Of a stretch of DNA of 64,000 nucleotides, positions 32,423 through 40,218 are shown piece after piece. Made by a program: the position numbers and the translations under genes. Under the pieces are notes generated by a model, which was given only the letters and a program-made list of their open reading frames with translations, searched no databases and was not told where the DNA came from. Position 1 is the first letter of the stretch. Each line of letters opens with the position of its first letter. Location: contig JBDTTU010000005.1 in assembly GCA_039930465.1 (NCBI GenBank), forward strand, positions 1 through 64,000, given 5' to 3'. The DNA is from LMDS01 sp039930465. Lineage in GTDB: Bacteria; Pseudomonadota; Gammaproteobacteria; Burkholderiales; Burkholderiaceae_C.

Positions 32423-33751
32423 TCAGACTTTGTAGTAGCGCTCGGCGCGCTTTTGCGCGCGTTCGACCGCTTCCTTCGGCGTCTTCGCGCCGCTGATCGC
32501 TTCGGCCACCATGTTGACCATGATGAAGTCGGCGGCGGCGCCGGCCGACGCGTAGCCCAGCTTCCCGGCATAGCCCGCCGGGCGCAGGTTCTTCACTGCG
32601 TCGCGGTATGGCGTGTTCTTCGGATCCGAAGTCCAGATCGCGCTCTTTGCGTAGGCCGCCAGCGGCGGCGCCACATAACCTTGGGCGCCGGTCAGCCAGG
32701 GGTCGAATTGCTCCTGCTCCATCATGAACTGCAGAAATGCCTTGGACGCCTGCGGGAACTTGGTGTACTTCATGATCATCTGGTTGAAGTACAGGTGCGA
32801 CTCGGTCGGTACACCCACCGGCCCGATCGGGAACGACGCGTGCTGGATGTCCTGCGCCATCTCCTTGAGCTTCGGATCGGGTGAGTTCTTGGCCGCGACG
32901 TAGATCGAGATGCCGTTGTTCGTGACCGAGATCTGGCCATCGAGGAAGGCCTTGTTGTTGTTCGAGTCGAGCCACGACAGCGTGCCCGGGATGAAGGTGG
33001 CATACAGCTCCTTGCCGTACTCAAGTGCCTTGAGCGTCTCGGCGCTGTCGATCACGACCTTGTTGCTGGCGTCGACGAGCTTGCCGCCGAACGCCCAGAC
33101 CAGCCAGTTGCACCACAGGCCGTCGCCAGTCGCGTTGCCGAGCGCCATGCCGCCGGGCATGCCTTTTTCCTTGACCGCCTTGAACATCTTCAGGAAAGCA
33201 TCCGTGTCCTTCGGGAAGGCGTCGAATCCGGCCGACTTCAGCACGCTCTCGCGGTAGACCATCATCGAGCCGGCCGAGCCCAGCGGCAGTGCGATCCAGT
33301 GCTTGCCGTCCGGGCGGTTGAAGTCTTCGCCGGCCTTGTACCAGCCACCGTACTTCTTGCCCAGGTACTCGGCCAAGTCGGTCACGTCGAGCAGCTTGTC
33401 GGGGTAGAGGTTGGCGTCGTCGTTGGTCGACAGGATGATGTCGGGGCCGGCGCCGGTGTTGGCCGCCACCGCCGCTTTCGGCCGCACGTCTTCCCAGCCC
33501 TCGTTGTCGACACGAACCTCGATGCCGGTCTTGTCGGTGAACTTCTTGACGTTGATCATGTAGGCGTCGATATCGCCCTGCACGAAGCGGCTCCAGCGCA
33601 GAACGCGCAGCTTGGCACCCTTTTCGGGCTTGAGCGCCAGTGTCTGCGCGTGCACTGCAGGTGCGAACACCGCAGCGCCCGTGCCAACAGTGGCCGCCGC
33701 GGCGGCGCCGGCGGAGCTCTCGAGAAACTTGCGGCGATTGAATTCGGTCAT
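32423..33751 (-). CDS. ABC transporter family-1 sugar-binding protein with Tat signal
   Basis: 442 residues. The Tat motif NRRKFLES (5-12) is followed by an Ala-rich hydrophobic stretch and an AVHAQ cleavage site near 35. The mature body (KLRVLRWSRFVQGDIDAYM) is an extracellular solute-binding protein family 1 member. It works with the permeases at 31391-32293 and 30519-31394 and the ATPase at 33802. The partner operon encodes OtnC- and DenD-like enzymes, so a four-carbon or related sugar acid such as erythronate is a plausible ligand. Confidence 0.92.
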   Translation of the reverse strand: MTEFNRRKFLESSAGAAAAATVGTGAAVFAPAVHAQTLALKPEKGAKLRVLRWSRFVQGDIDAYMINVKKFTDKTGIEVRVDNEGWEDVRPKAAVAANTGAGPDIILSTNDDANLYPDKLLDVTDLAEYLGKKYGGWYKAGEDFNRPDGKHWIALPLGSAGSMMVYRESVLKSAGFDAFPKDTDAFLKMFKAVKEKGMPGGMALGNATGDGLWCNWLVWAFGGKLVDASNKVVIDSAETLKALEYGKELYATFIPGTLSWLDSNNNKAFLDGQISVTNNGISIYVAAKNSPDPKLKEMAQDIQHASFPIGPVGVPTESHLYFNQMIMKYTKFPQASKAFLQFMMEQEQFDPWLTGAQGYVAPPLAAYAKSAIWTSDPKNTPYRDAVKNLRPAGYAGKLGYASAGAAADFIMVNMVAEAISGAKTPKEAVERAQKRAERYYKV

Positions 33752-33801
33752 GGTGTGTCTCCTTCTGTGATCAGGCTGTTTTTGACGCGGGAAAGGAAAG
33801 A

Positions 33802-34875
33802 TCAGGCGGCCAGGCGCCGGCCGCTCGCCGCATCGAACAGATGCGCGCGCTGCAGGTCGGGCAGGAGGTGGATCGTGCTGCCGGGGGCGAAGTCGTGGCG
33901 CTCGCGGAACACGGCCGACAACTCGATGCCTTCATGGCGGCAGGCGACGAAGGTGTCCATGCCGGTCGGCTCCATCACGGCGACCTTGGCCGGGATGCCT
34001 CCGGCATCTACCAGCGTCAGGTGCTCGGGCCGCGTGCCGAAGACGACCGGCTGCCCGTCGACGCCGCCGGTGCGCTGTGGCGCATCGAGCCGGGTGCCAT
34101 CCTTGAGCTCGATCTGCGCCGCGCTCGCTGTGCGGCGCAAGGTGCCCGGCAGGAAATTCATGGCCGGCGAACCGATGAAGCCGGCGACAAACTGGTTTGC
34201 CGGGTGGTCGTACAGATCGAGCGGCCCGCCGGTCTGTTCGATGCGGCCATCGCGCATCACGACGATCTTGTCGCCCATCGTCATCGCCTCGATCTGGTCG
34301 TGCGTGACGTAGATCGAGGTGGTCTTCAGTCGCTGGTGCAGTTCTTTCAGCTCGCTGCGCATCGCCACGCGCAGCTTGGCGTCGAGGTTCGAGAGCGGCT
34401 CGTCGAACAGGAAGACCTGCGGGTCGCGCACGATCGCACGCCCCATCGCCACGCGCTGCCGCTGCCCGCCCGAGAGCTGGCGCGGGTAGCGGTCGAGCAA
34501 GGCGTCGAGCGCCAGGATCTCGGCCGCGCGGCCCACCTTGGCGTCCATCGTGGCCTTGTCCATCTTGACCAGCGTGAGCGAAAACGCCATGTTCTGGCGC
34601 ACCGTCATGTGCGGATACAGCGCGTAGTTCTGGAACACCATCGCGATGTCGCGCTCCTTCGGTTGCAGCTCGTTCACGCGCCGGTCGCCAATGCGGATTT
34701 CGCCGCCGTTGATCTGCTCGAGCCCGGCGATCATGCGCAGCAGCGTGCTCTTGCCACAACCCGACGGGCCGACCAACACGGTGAACGACCCATCGTCGAT
34801 GTCGATGTCGACTCCGTGCAGAATCGGCACCGCGCCGAAGCTCTTCTTGACCGCTTGAATGGTGACGCTGGCCAT
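33802..34875 (-). CDS. ABC sugar transporter ATPase, UgpC/MsmK type
   Basis: 357 residues from the ATG at 34875. Walker A GPSGCGKST is near 37-45, signature LSGGQRQR near 135 and Walker B VFLFDEP near 156. The C-terminal regulatory domain is present (about 240-357). It is the first gene of the importer operon and is divergent from the GntR gene at 35056. The shared promoter carries a GntR-like operator. Confidence 0.93.
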   Translation of the reverse strand: MASVTIQAVKKSFGAVPILHGVDIDIDDGSFTVLVGPSGCGKSTLLRMIAGLEQINGGEIRIGDRRVNELQPKERDIAMVFQNYALYPHMTVRQNMAFSLTLVKMDKATMDAKVGRAAEILALDALLDRYPRQLSGGQRQRVAMGRAIVRDPQVFLFDEPLSNLDAKLRVAMRSELKELHQRLKTTSIYVTHDQIEAMTMGDKIVVMRDGRIEQTGGPLDLYDHPANQFVAGFIGSPAMNFLPGTLRRTASAAQIELKDGTRLDAPQRTGGVDGQPVVFGTRPEHLTLVDAGGIPAKVAVMEPTGMDTFVACRHEGIELSAVFRERHDFAPGSTIHLLPDLQRAHLFDAASGRRLAA

Positions 34876-35033
34876 GGCCTGGGATCCTGGATTGATGGCG
34901 GGCAGTGCAGGCCGCCACGTGGCGCGCGGCCCCAATGCACACTGCCGTGCGGCGCGAGTATCAACATTGCTGCGCGCCACCGCCATCAGGACAAACCGTT
35001 AGAACAAAACCCTAGGCCGCCGTGGGCGGCATA

Positions 35034-35049
35034 TTTGTATGATGACCGG
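35034..35049 (+). promoter_or_regulatory. Putative FadR/GntR-type operator in the module C divergent promoter
   Basis: The core at 35035-35045 (TTGTATGATGA) shares GTATGATGA with the sites at 1516 and 3651 and is one base off TNGTNNNACNA. It sits 10-20 bases upstream of the GntR ATG and between that gene and the divergent importer operon. A GCCGCC-GTG-GGCGGC stem lies immediately upstream (35014-35030 region). Confidence 0.5.
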
Positions 35050-35055
35050 ATAACC

Positions 35056-35871
35056 ATGCTGCACCTGCCTGCCACTTTGCCGAATTTGTCGCCCGCCCCG
35101 ACGCGGCTCGTCACCGAGCGTTTGTCCGACCGGCTCGCCGGGCTGCTGGGCGCGCAGATCGAGTCGGGCGCGCTGCGCCCCGGCGACCGCTTGCCCACCG
35201 AGCAGCAGCTCGCGCTCGCCCACGGCGTGTCGCGCACCGTGGTGCGCGAGGCGGTGCACCAGCTCAAGTCGCGCGAGATGGTGCGCTCGCGCCAGGGCTC
35301 GGGTGTGTTCGTGGCTCCGCCACCGCTGAACCAGGCGCTGGCATTCGACCCGAGCGTGCTCGAATCGGTGCAGGCCGTGGTGCACGTGGTCGAGGTTCGC
35401 AGGGTGCTCGAAGGCGAGATCGCCGCGCTGGCCGCCGAGCGCGCCACGCGGGCCCAGGTGGCCGGGCTGCGCCGCGCGCTCAAAAACATCGACGAAGCCG
35501 CCGCGGCCGGCCGCGACGGTGTTGACGAAGATCTGGCCTTCCACCGCACCATCGGCGAAGCCACCGGCAACCCGCAGTTCACCCTCTTGATCGGGTTTCT
35601 CGAACAGTACCTGCGTGCCGGCATGCGCATCACCCGCGGCAACGAAGCGCGGCGCCAGGACTTCATGGACGCAGTGCGCATCGAGCACAGCGCCATCGTC
35701 GAAGCGATCGCGGCACGCGACCCGGCGCGCGCCCGGCGTTGCGCTACCGGGCACCTGGTGCACGGCGAACAGCGCCTGGTCGAAGGCGGCGTGATCACCG
35801 GCTTGCGGCGGCGCGCCACCGTGAAGCGTGCCGCCGCCACACCCGCGCGCAAACGCGCGGCGGCACGATGA
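35056..35871 (+). CDS. GntR family transcriptional regulator, FadR (FCD) subfamily
   Basis: 271 residues from the ATG at 35056. The winged helix (about 18-90) includes LPTEQQLALAHGVSRTVVREA. The FCD domain (about 105-245) has ligand/metal residues in DLAFHRTIGEATGNP and EHSAIVEAI. The C-terminus is basic (RRRATVKRAAATPARKRAA). It leads the operon with otnC and denD and is divergent from the importer. It probably represses both, responding to a pathway sugar acid. Confidence 0.92.
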   Translation: MLHLPATLPNLSPAPTRLVTERLSDRLAGLLGAQIESGALRPGDRLPTEQQLALAHGVSRTVVREAVHQLKSREMVRSRQGSGVFVAPPPLNQALAFDPSVLESVQAVVHVVEVRRVLEGEIAALAAERATRAQVAGLRRALKNIDEAAAAGRDGVDEDLAFHRTIGEATGNPQFTLLIGFLEQYLRAGMRITRGNEARRQDFMDAVRIEHSAIVEAIAARDPARARRCATGHLVHGEQRLVEGGVITGLRRRATVKRAAATPARKRAAAR

Positions 35872-36530
35872 GCATCGACGAACTGCGTTCAGAGATCTGC
35901 CGCGTCGGCCGCTCGCTGTTCGAGCGCGGCCACGTGCACGCGAGCGCGGGCAACATCAGCGTGCGCCTGCCCGAAGGCCGCGGTTATCTGATCACGCCGA
36001 CCGACGCGTGCCTGGGCTTCCTGCAGCCGCACACACTGGCGCACGTGAACCTGGAAGGCGCGCAGCTCAGTGGTGAGCGCGCCAGCAAGACCTTGGCCAT
36101 GCACCGCAGCATCTACGCTGCCGAGCCCGAGGCGCACTGCGTGATCCACACCCACGCCACACACCTGGTCGCGCTCACGCTCGCCGGTGTCTGGAGCGCG
36201 GCCGACATCGTGCCGCCGATCACGCCCTATTACGTGATGAAGGTCGGCCACGTGCCGCTCGTTCCCTACCACCGCCCCGGCGACCCGGCAGCGGCCATGG
36301 CGGTGGCTGCCGCGATCGCCGCCGCCCAGGCCCGCGGCGCGCCGATCCGCGCCGTGATGCTCGACCGGTTGGGCCCGAACGTCTGGCACGACTCACCCAC
36401 CAGCGCGATGGCCGTGCTCGAAGAACTCGAAGAAACCGCGCGTCTGTGGCTGCTGACCGGCCGCAGCGTTTCGCCCTTGACCGATGCGCAGATCAACGAG
36501 CTGGGCCAGACATTCGGCGCGCGCTGGTGA
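35868..36530 (+). CDS. otnC: Class II aldolase/3-oxo-tetronate 4-phosphate decarboxylase-like (OtnC)
   Basis: 220 residues, start fixed by the ATGA overlap with the GntR gene. The phosphate-binding loop HASAGNISVR (24-33) and metal-binding histidines HTHATH (94-99) are present. The position of the catalytic acid in FucA/AraD (SSE or SSD) is SKT here, a change I associate with the OtnC-like group. OtnC decarboxylates 3-oxo-tetronate 4-phosphate to dihydroxyacetone phosphate. With DenD next to it, a D-erythronate type pathway is likely, although the kinase OtnK is not in the window. Confidence 0.82.
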   Translation: MSIDELRSEICRVGRSLFERGHVHASAGNISVRLPEGRGYLITPTDACLGFLQPHTLAHVNLEGAQLSGERASKTLAMHRSIYAAEPEAHCVIHTHATHLVALTLAGVWSAADIVPPITPYYVMKVGHVPLVPYHRPGDPAAAMAVAAAIAAAQARGAPIRAVMLDRLGPNVWHDSPTSAMAVLEELEETARLWLLTGRSVSPLTDAQINELGQTFGARW

Positions 36531-36567
36531 GCCCGCGCCGCGTTCACTCACACGAAGGAGCCACTCC

Positions 36568-37584
36568 ATGAAATTGCTCATCACCGGCGGCGGCGGCTTT
36601 CTCGGCGACCGCCTGGCCCGCGCGTTGCTGGCCCGCGGCACGCTCGCCGGCCAGACGATCACACAGGTCGTGTTGACCGACATCAGCCCGCCTCGGCCCG
36701 ACCTGCTCGCCGACCCGCGCGTGAAGGCGCGCACCGGCCCGCTGCTGACCCACACCGACGCGCTGCGCGAAGAGCCCTTCGACGGTGTCTTTCACCTCGC
36801 CTCGGCCGTGTCGGGCGAGTGTGAGGCCGACTTCGACCTGGGCCTGCGTTCCAACCTCGACAGCACCCGCGCCCTGCTCGACGCATTGCGCTTCAACGTG
36901 AACGCTGGCGGGAAGCCGGCGCGTGTGGTGTTCTCGAGCTCGGTTGCGGTGTTCGGCCCCGACCCGGCCGTGCCGCTGCCCGGCGTGGTCGCCGACGACA
37001 CCTTGCCCGCGCCACAAACCTCGTACGGCACGCAGAAGCTGATCTGCGAACACCTGGTCGCCGACTACACCCGCAAGGGCTACATCGACGGCCGCGCTGC
37101 GCGTTTGATGACGGTCACGGTGCGCCCAGGCAAGCCCAACGGCGCGGCCTCGTCGTTCTTCAGCGGCATCATTCGCGAGCCGCTGGCCGGCGTGGACTCG
37201 ATCTGCCCGGTGGATGCGAGCGTGTCGCACCCGGTGTCGTCGCCGACCCGCACGGTCGAGGGCTTGATCGCCGTGTTCGAAGCGAGTCGCGACGCCTTCA
37301 ACGGCCGCACCGCGCTGAACCTGCCCGCACTCAACGTGCGAGTGTCCGACATGCTGGAAGCGCTGGCACAAGTGGCGGGCCCGGCTGTGCGCGAGCGCGT
37401 ACGTTTCGTGCGCGACTCCGCAATAGCCGGCATCGTGGCCAATTGGCCGAGCGGTGCGTCGTCGAAACGGGCGGCCAGGCTCGGGCTCGTGCCCCACACC
37501 GGCTTCGCCGAGATCATCCGCCAGTACATCGACGATTGCGCTGCCGCGCCGAACGCCGATGTCACCCTGAAAGGCTTGCGCTGA
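36568..37584 (+). CDS. denD: D-erythronate dehydrogenase-like NAD-dependent epimerase family protein (DenD)
   Basis: 338 residues. The extended-SDR nucleotide motif is TGGGGFLG (6-13). The catalytic SYGTQK (Tyr153, Lys157) and SSSVAVFG are present. The segment VRPGKPNGAASSFFSGIIREPL is typical of the DenD family, which oxidises D-erythronate to 2-keto-D-erythronate with NAD. An AAGGAG ribosome site precedes the ATG at 36568. It overlaps the following SDR start by one base. Adjacent OtnC fits the known acid-sugar (tetronate) pathway; the exact sugar acid is not proven. Confidence 0.85.
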   Translation: MKLLITGGGGFLGDRLARALLARGTLAGQTITQVVLTDISPPRPDLLADPRVKARTGPLLTHTDALREEPFDGVFHLASAVSGECEADFDLGLRSNLDSTRALLDALRFNVNAGGKPARVVFSSSVAVFGPDPAVPLPGVVADDTLPAPQTSYGTQKLICEHLVADYTRKGYIDGRAARLMTVTVRPGKPNGAASSFFSGIIREPLAGVDSICPVDASVSHPVSSPTRTVEGLIAVFEASRDAFNGRTALNLPALNVRVSDMLEALAQVAGPAVRERVRFVRDSAIAGIVANWPSGASSKRAARLGLVPHTGFAEIIRQYIDDCAAAPNADVTLKGLR

Positions 37585-38336
37585 TGAACCAGATCGACCT
37601 GAAAGGCCGCGTGGCCGTGATCACCGGCGGCGCACAAGGCATCGGCTACGCCGTGGCCGAACGTGTGCTGCAGTCGGGTGGCGGCGCGGTGCTGTGGGAC
37701 ATCGACGCCGCGCGGCTGGCGCAAGCCGAAAACACGCTCGGCAAACTGGGCAAGGTCAGCACTTCGATCGTCGAGCTGTGCGTCGAGGCCGACGTGGCCG
37801 CCGCCACGCAAGCGGCAGTCGAAGCGCATGGACGCATCGACATTCTCGTGAACAACGCCGGCATCACCGGCGGCAACGCGCCCACCTGGGAGGTGGCGCC
37901 CGAGGTGTGGCGGCGCGTGATCGAGGTCAACCTCGTCGCGCCTTACCTCACGTGCCGCGCGGTCGTGCCGCACATGTTGAGGCAGGGTTACGGCCGCATC
38001 GTCAACGTCGCCTCGGTGGCGGGCAAGGAAGGCAACCCGAACGCCTCGCACTACAGCGCCTCGAAGGCCGGGCTGATCGCGATGACCAAGTCGCTCGCAA
38101 AAGAGCTGGCGACCAAAGGCGTGCTCGTCAACGCCGTCTCGCCGGCCGCAGCCAAGACCGCGATCTTCGATTCGATGACACAGCAGCACATCGACTTCAT
38201 GCTGAGCAAGATCCCGATGGGGCGCTTTCTGGAAGTGAACGAGGCGGCCGCGATGATCGCCTGGCTGGCGTCCGAAGAATGTTCGTTCAGCACCGGTGCG
38301 GTGTTCGACCTCTCAGGGGGGCGGGCGACGTATTGA
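37584..38336 (+). CDS. SDR family oxidoreductase
   Basis: 250 residues from the ATG that overlaps the denD stop. The classical SDR motifs are TGGAQGIG (15-22), VNNAG near 87, a Ser in NVASVAGKEG and HYSASK near 154-159. It ends with STGAVFDLSGGRATY, as in FabG-like and 2-keto-3-deoxy-fuconate-type dehydrogenases. It is the last gene of the module C catabolic operon. It probably interconverts a hydroxy- and oxo-sugar acid; the substrate is unknown. Confidence 0.88.
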   Translation: MNQIDLKGRVAVITGGAQGIGYAVAERVLQSGGGAVLWDIDAARLAQAENTLGKLGKVSTSIVELCVEADVAAATQAAVEAHGRIDILVNNAGITGGNAPTWEVAPEVWRRVIEVNLVAPYLTCRAVVPHMLRQGYGRIVNVASVAGKEGNPNASHYSASKAGLIAMTKSLAKELATKGVLVNAVSPAAAKTAIFDSMTQQHIDFMLSKIPMGRFLEVNEAAAMIAWLASEECSFSTGAVFDLSGGRATY

Positions 38337-38404
38337 GCGCTGCGGTAGGGGTGCGGTGACTTTGAACGATTCCCCTCGCCAGCCGCCAGCCGGCGCGTGC
38401 GCTG

Positions 38405-38728
38405 CGACGGGCCGCTGTGTTCCGCTCATGTCCCCCGGCCGGGCTTCGCCCAGCCTCCTCCTTGACTTCGCTCCACACAGCGAGCCGTCACAGCGCTGCC
38501 ACCACCGTGGCGGCTCGGGGCTTGAACGCCGCGAAGCACAGGTGGTGCCTGCTGGCGAGGGCGCGGGTGACCGGCGTAGCGAAGTCAAGGGGGAGGGCCG
38601 GGCGAGAGCCCGGTCCGGAGGAGCGAGCCCGGACACAAGCAGTCCTGAGGACTGTTTGTGCCTGGCGAGCGCCCGGGGCTTTGTCCCCGGGCATGAGCGG
38701 AGCCGGTTACCCGATGCCCTCGCCAGCA
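38405..38728. repeat. Composite structured inverted-repeat element
   Basis: The non-coding stretch 38337-38896 holds TGCTGGCGAGGGC (38550-38562) and its exact reverse complement (38716-38728). The pairing continues as GGGTRACCGGC inward. CTTGACTTCGCT (38461-38472) is inverted at 38578-38589, and CCGCTCATG near 38423 is inverted as CATGAGCGG near 38692. Internal GC-rich hairpins include GCCCGGGG/CCCCGGGC and CAGTCC-TGA-GGACTG. It looks like two related palindromic repeat units in opposite orientation. I see no gene in the rest of the gap. Confidence 0.65.
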
Positions 38729-38896
38729 CCGCTCAAAGTGCAAGCCTCAACAGTCAGCGAACGGCGACGACGAACGACAGCACAACGGCCTGCCGTCCGA
38801 CACGCGGCATCGGTGCTGCGTCACATGCTGGCGACGCAGCCTGTTCGCTCAGCTTCGAGCGGGCGGCAGCATCGCCCCCTCATTTGCGGAGACCGC

Positions 38897-39361
38897 ATGA
38901 CCCACATTCCCAAATTCCTTCGTGCCGCCTTGTTCGCTGCACCGATTGCTCTTGCCGCTTGCGGCATGACACCGAAGGCCGACTCGACACCGATGGGCTC
39001 GGCCGGCAGCGTGAGTTTCAGTGCCACGCTCTCGGGCGCGGCCGAAGTGCCGGGCAACACGAGTACGGCCAGCGGCAGGCTCGACGCGACGCTCGACAAG
39101 GCCAGCAACGCGTTGCGTTGGACGATGACCTACTCAGGCCTCAGCGGCCCGGCAACGATGGCGCACTTCCACGGCCCGGCCATGCCCGGTGCCAACGCCG
39201 GCGTGGCCGTGCCTTTCCCGAACGCGACGAGCCCGGCGGCCGGTGAAACCACGCTCACGCCGATGCAGATCGACGATCTGATGGCGGGCAAGTGGTATGC
39301 CAATGTGCACACCGCGGCCTTCCCGGGCGGCGAGATCCGCGGCCAGATGATGCGGAAGTAG
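38897..39361 (+). CDS. CHRD-domain lipoprotein
   Basis: 154 residues. A signal peptide ends in the lipobox LAAC (Cys22), so it is probably a lipid-anchored periplasmic protein. The CHRD domain (about 38-152) shows FSATLSGAAEVP, the HFHGPA metal-like segment and the end WYANVHTAAFPGGEIRGQM. Members are widespread and of unclear function, possibly binding metals or extracellular matrix. It is flanked by a repeat-rich gap and a convergent hydrolase gene. Confidence 0.88.
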   Translation: MTHIPKFLRAALFAAPIALAACGMTPKADSTPMGSAGSVSFSATLSGAAEVPGNTSTASGRLDATLDKASNALRWTMTYSGLSGPATMAHFHGPAMPGANAGVAVPFPNATSPAAGETTLTPMQIDDLMAGKWYANVHTAAFPGGEIRGQMMRK

Positions 39362-39379
39362 AAGGCAAGCGCGCGGCCC

Positions 39380-40204
39380 TCAGGCGCCGCGCCGCGGCAG
39401 CTGGGCGAGGAAGCGACCGACGGCCGCGTTGAACGGCGCGGGCTGCTCCAGGCCGGGCAGGTGCGCCACGCCAGGCATCACAAAAGTCTGTGCGCCGGGA
39501 ATGCGGCGTGCGAGTTCGCGCATCCGGGTGTCGAGGTGCTCGAAGTCGAACGTGCCCCAAGTGATCAGCGTCGGCAGATCGAGTTGCTCGATGCACGACC
39601 ATGCGTCTGGTGATGTGATCGCCTCGCCCACCGGCAGCGCGTCGAGTGCCACCCCGTTCATCGACAGGAACAGTTCGCGCAGCGCGCCGCTCACGCGGCC
39701 GGCCGGCTGCTCGGGCCCGTCGAGCCAGAGTTGCGCCTCGAGTTCGTTGACGGCCGCGAGCTCGCCCCGTTGCTCCGCGGCTTCGCAGGCGTCAATGCGC
39801 GCCTGCACGGGTGGCGAAAAGCCCTTCTCCGCCACGGGTGCGCCGGTCACCGCACACGCCACCAGCACGAGGGCTTGCACACGGGCTGGAAACGCGAGCG
39901 CGGCATCGATCGCAAAACGCCCGCCTTGCGAGCAACCCATCAGGATCGCTGCGTCGATCTGCAAGGCGTCGAGCAAGGCCATCAGGTCGGCGACGTGCGA
40001 GAACGATTCGGTCTCGAAGCGGGTTTCGCCGAAACCGCGCCGGTCGTAGGCGATCACGCGGTGCGTGGCCTGCAAGGCCTCGACCTGCGGCGCCCACATG
40101 CGCTTGTCGCACACACCGGCGTGCAGGCAGACGATCACCGGCCCCGGGCTCTGCGAGTCTTCGACGCAGAGCTCGGCGCGCCCGCTGCGAACGAAGCGCT
40201 TCAC
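39380..40204 (-). CDS. Alpha/beta hydrolase
   Basis: 274 residues from a GTG at 40204, preceded by AAGGA. An ATG at 40249 would overlap the ligase gene by 31 bases. The nucleophile elbow is GCSQGG, the oxyanion region is LHAGVCDKRMW, and a late Asp/His pair is in FDFEHLD and PGVAHLPGLEQP. It resembles 3-oxoadipate enol-lactonase-like hydrolases. It follows the acyl-CoA ligase closely, so it may act on an ester or thioester in the same pathway. Substrate unknown. Confidence 0.85.
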   Translation of the reverse strand: MKRFVRSGRAELCVEDSQSPGPVIVCLHAGVCDKRMWAPQVEALQATHRVIAYDRRGFGETRFETESFSHVADLMALLDALQIDAAILMGCSQGGRFAIDAALAFPARVQALVLVACAVTGAPVAEKGFSPPVQARIDACEAAEQRGELAAVNELEAQLWLDGPEQPAGRVSGALRELFLSMNGVALDALPVGEAITSPDAWSCIEQLDLPTLITWGTFDFEHLDTRMRELARRIPGAQTFVMPGVAHLPGLEQPAPFNAAVGRFLAQLPRRGA

Positions 40205-40218
40205 GACGCTGTCATTCC

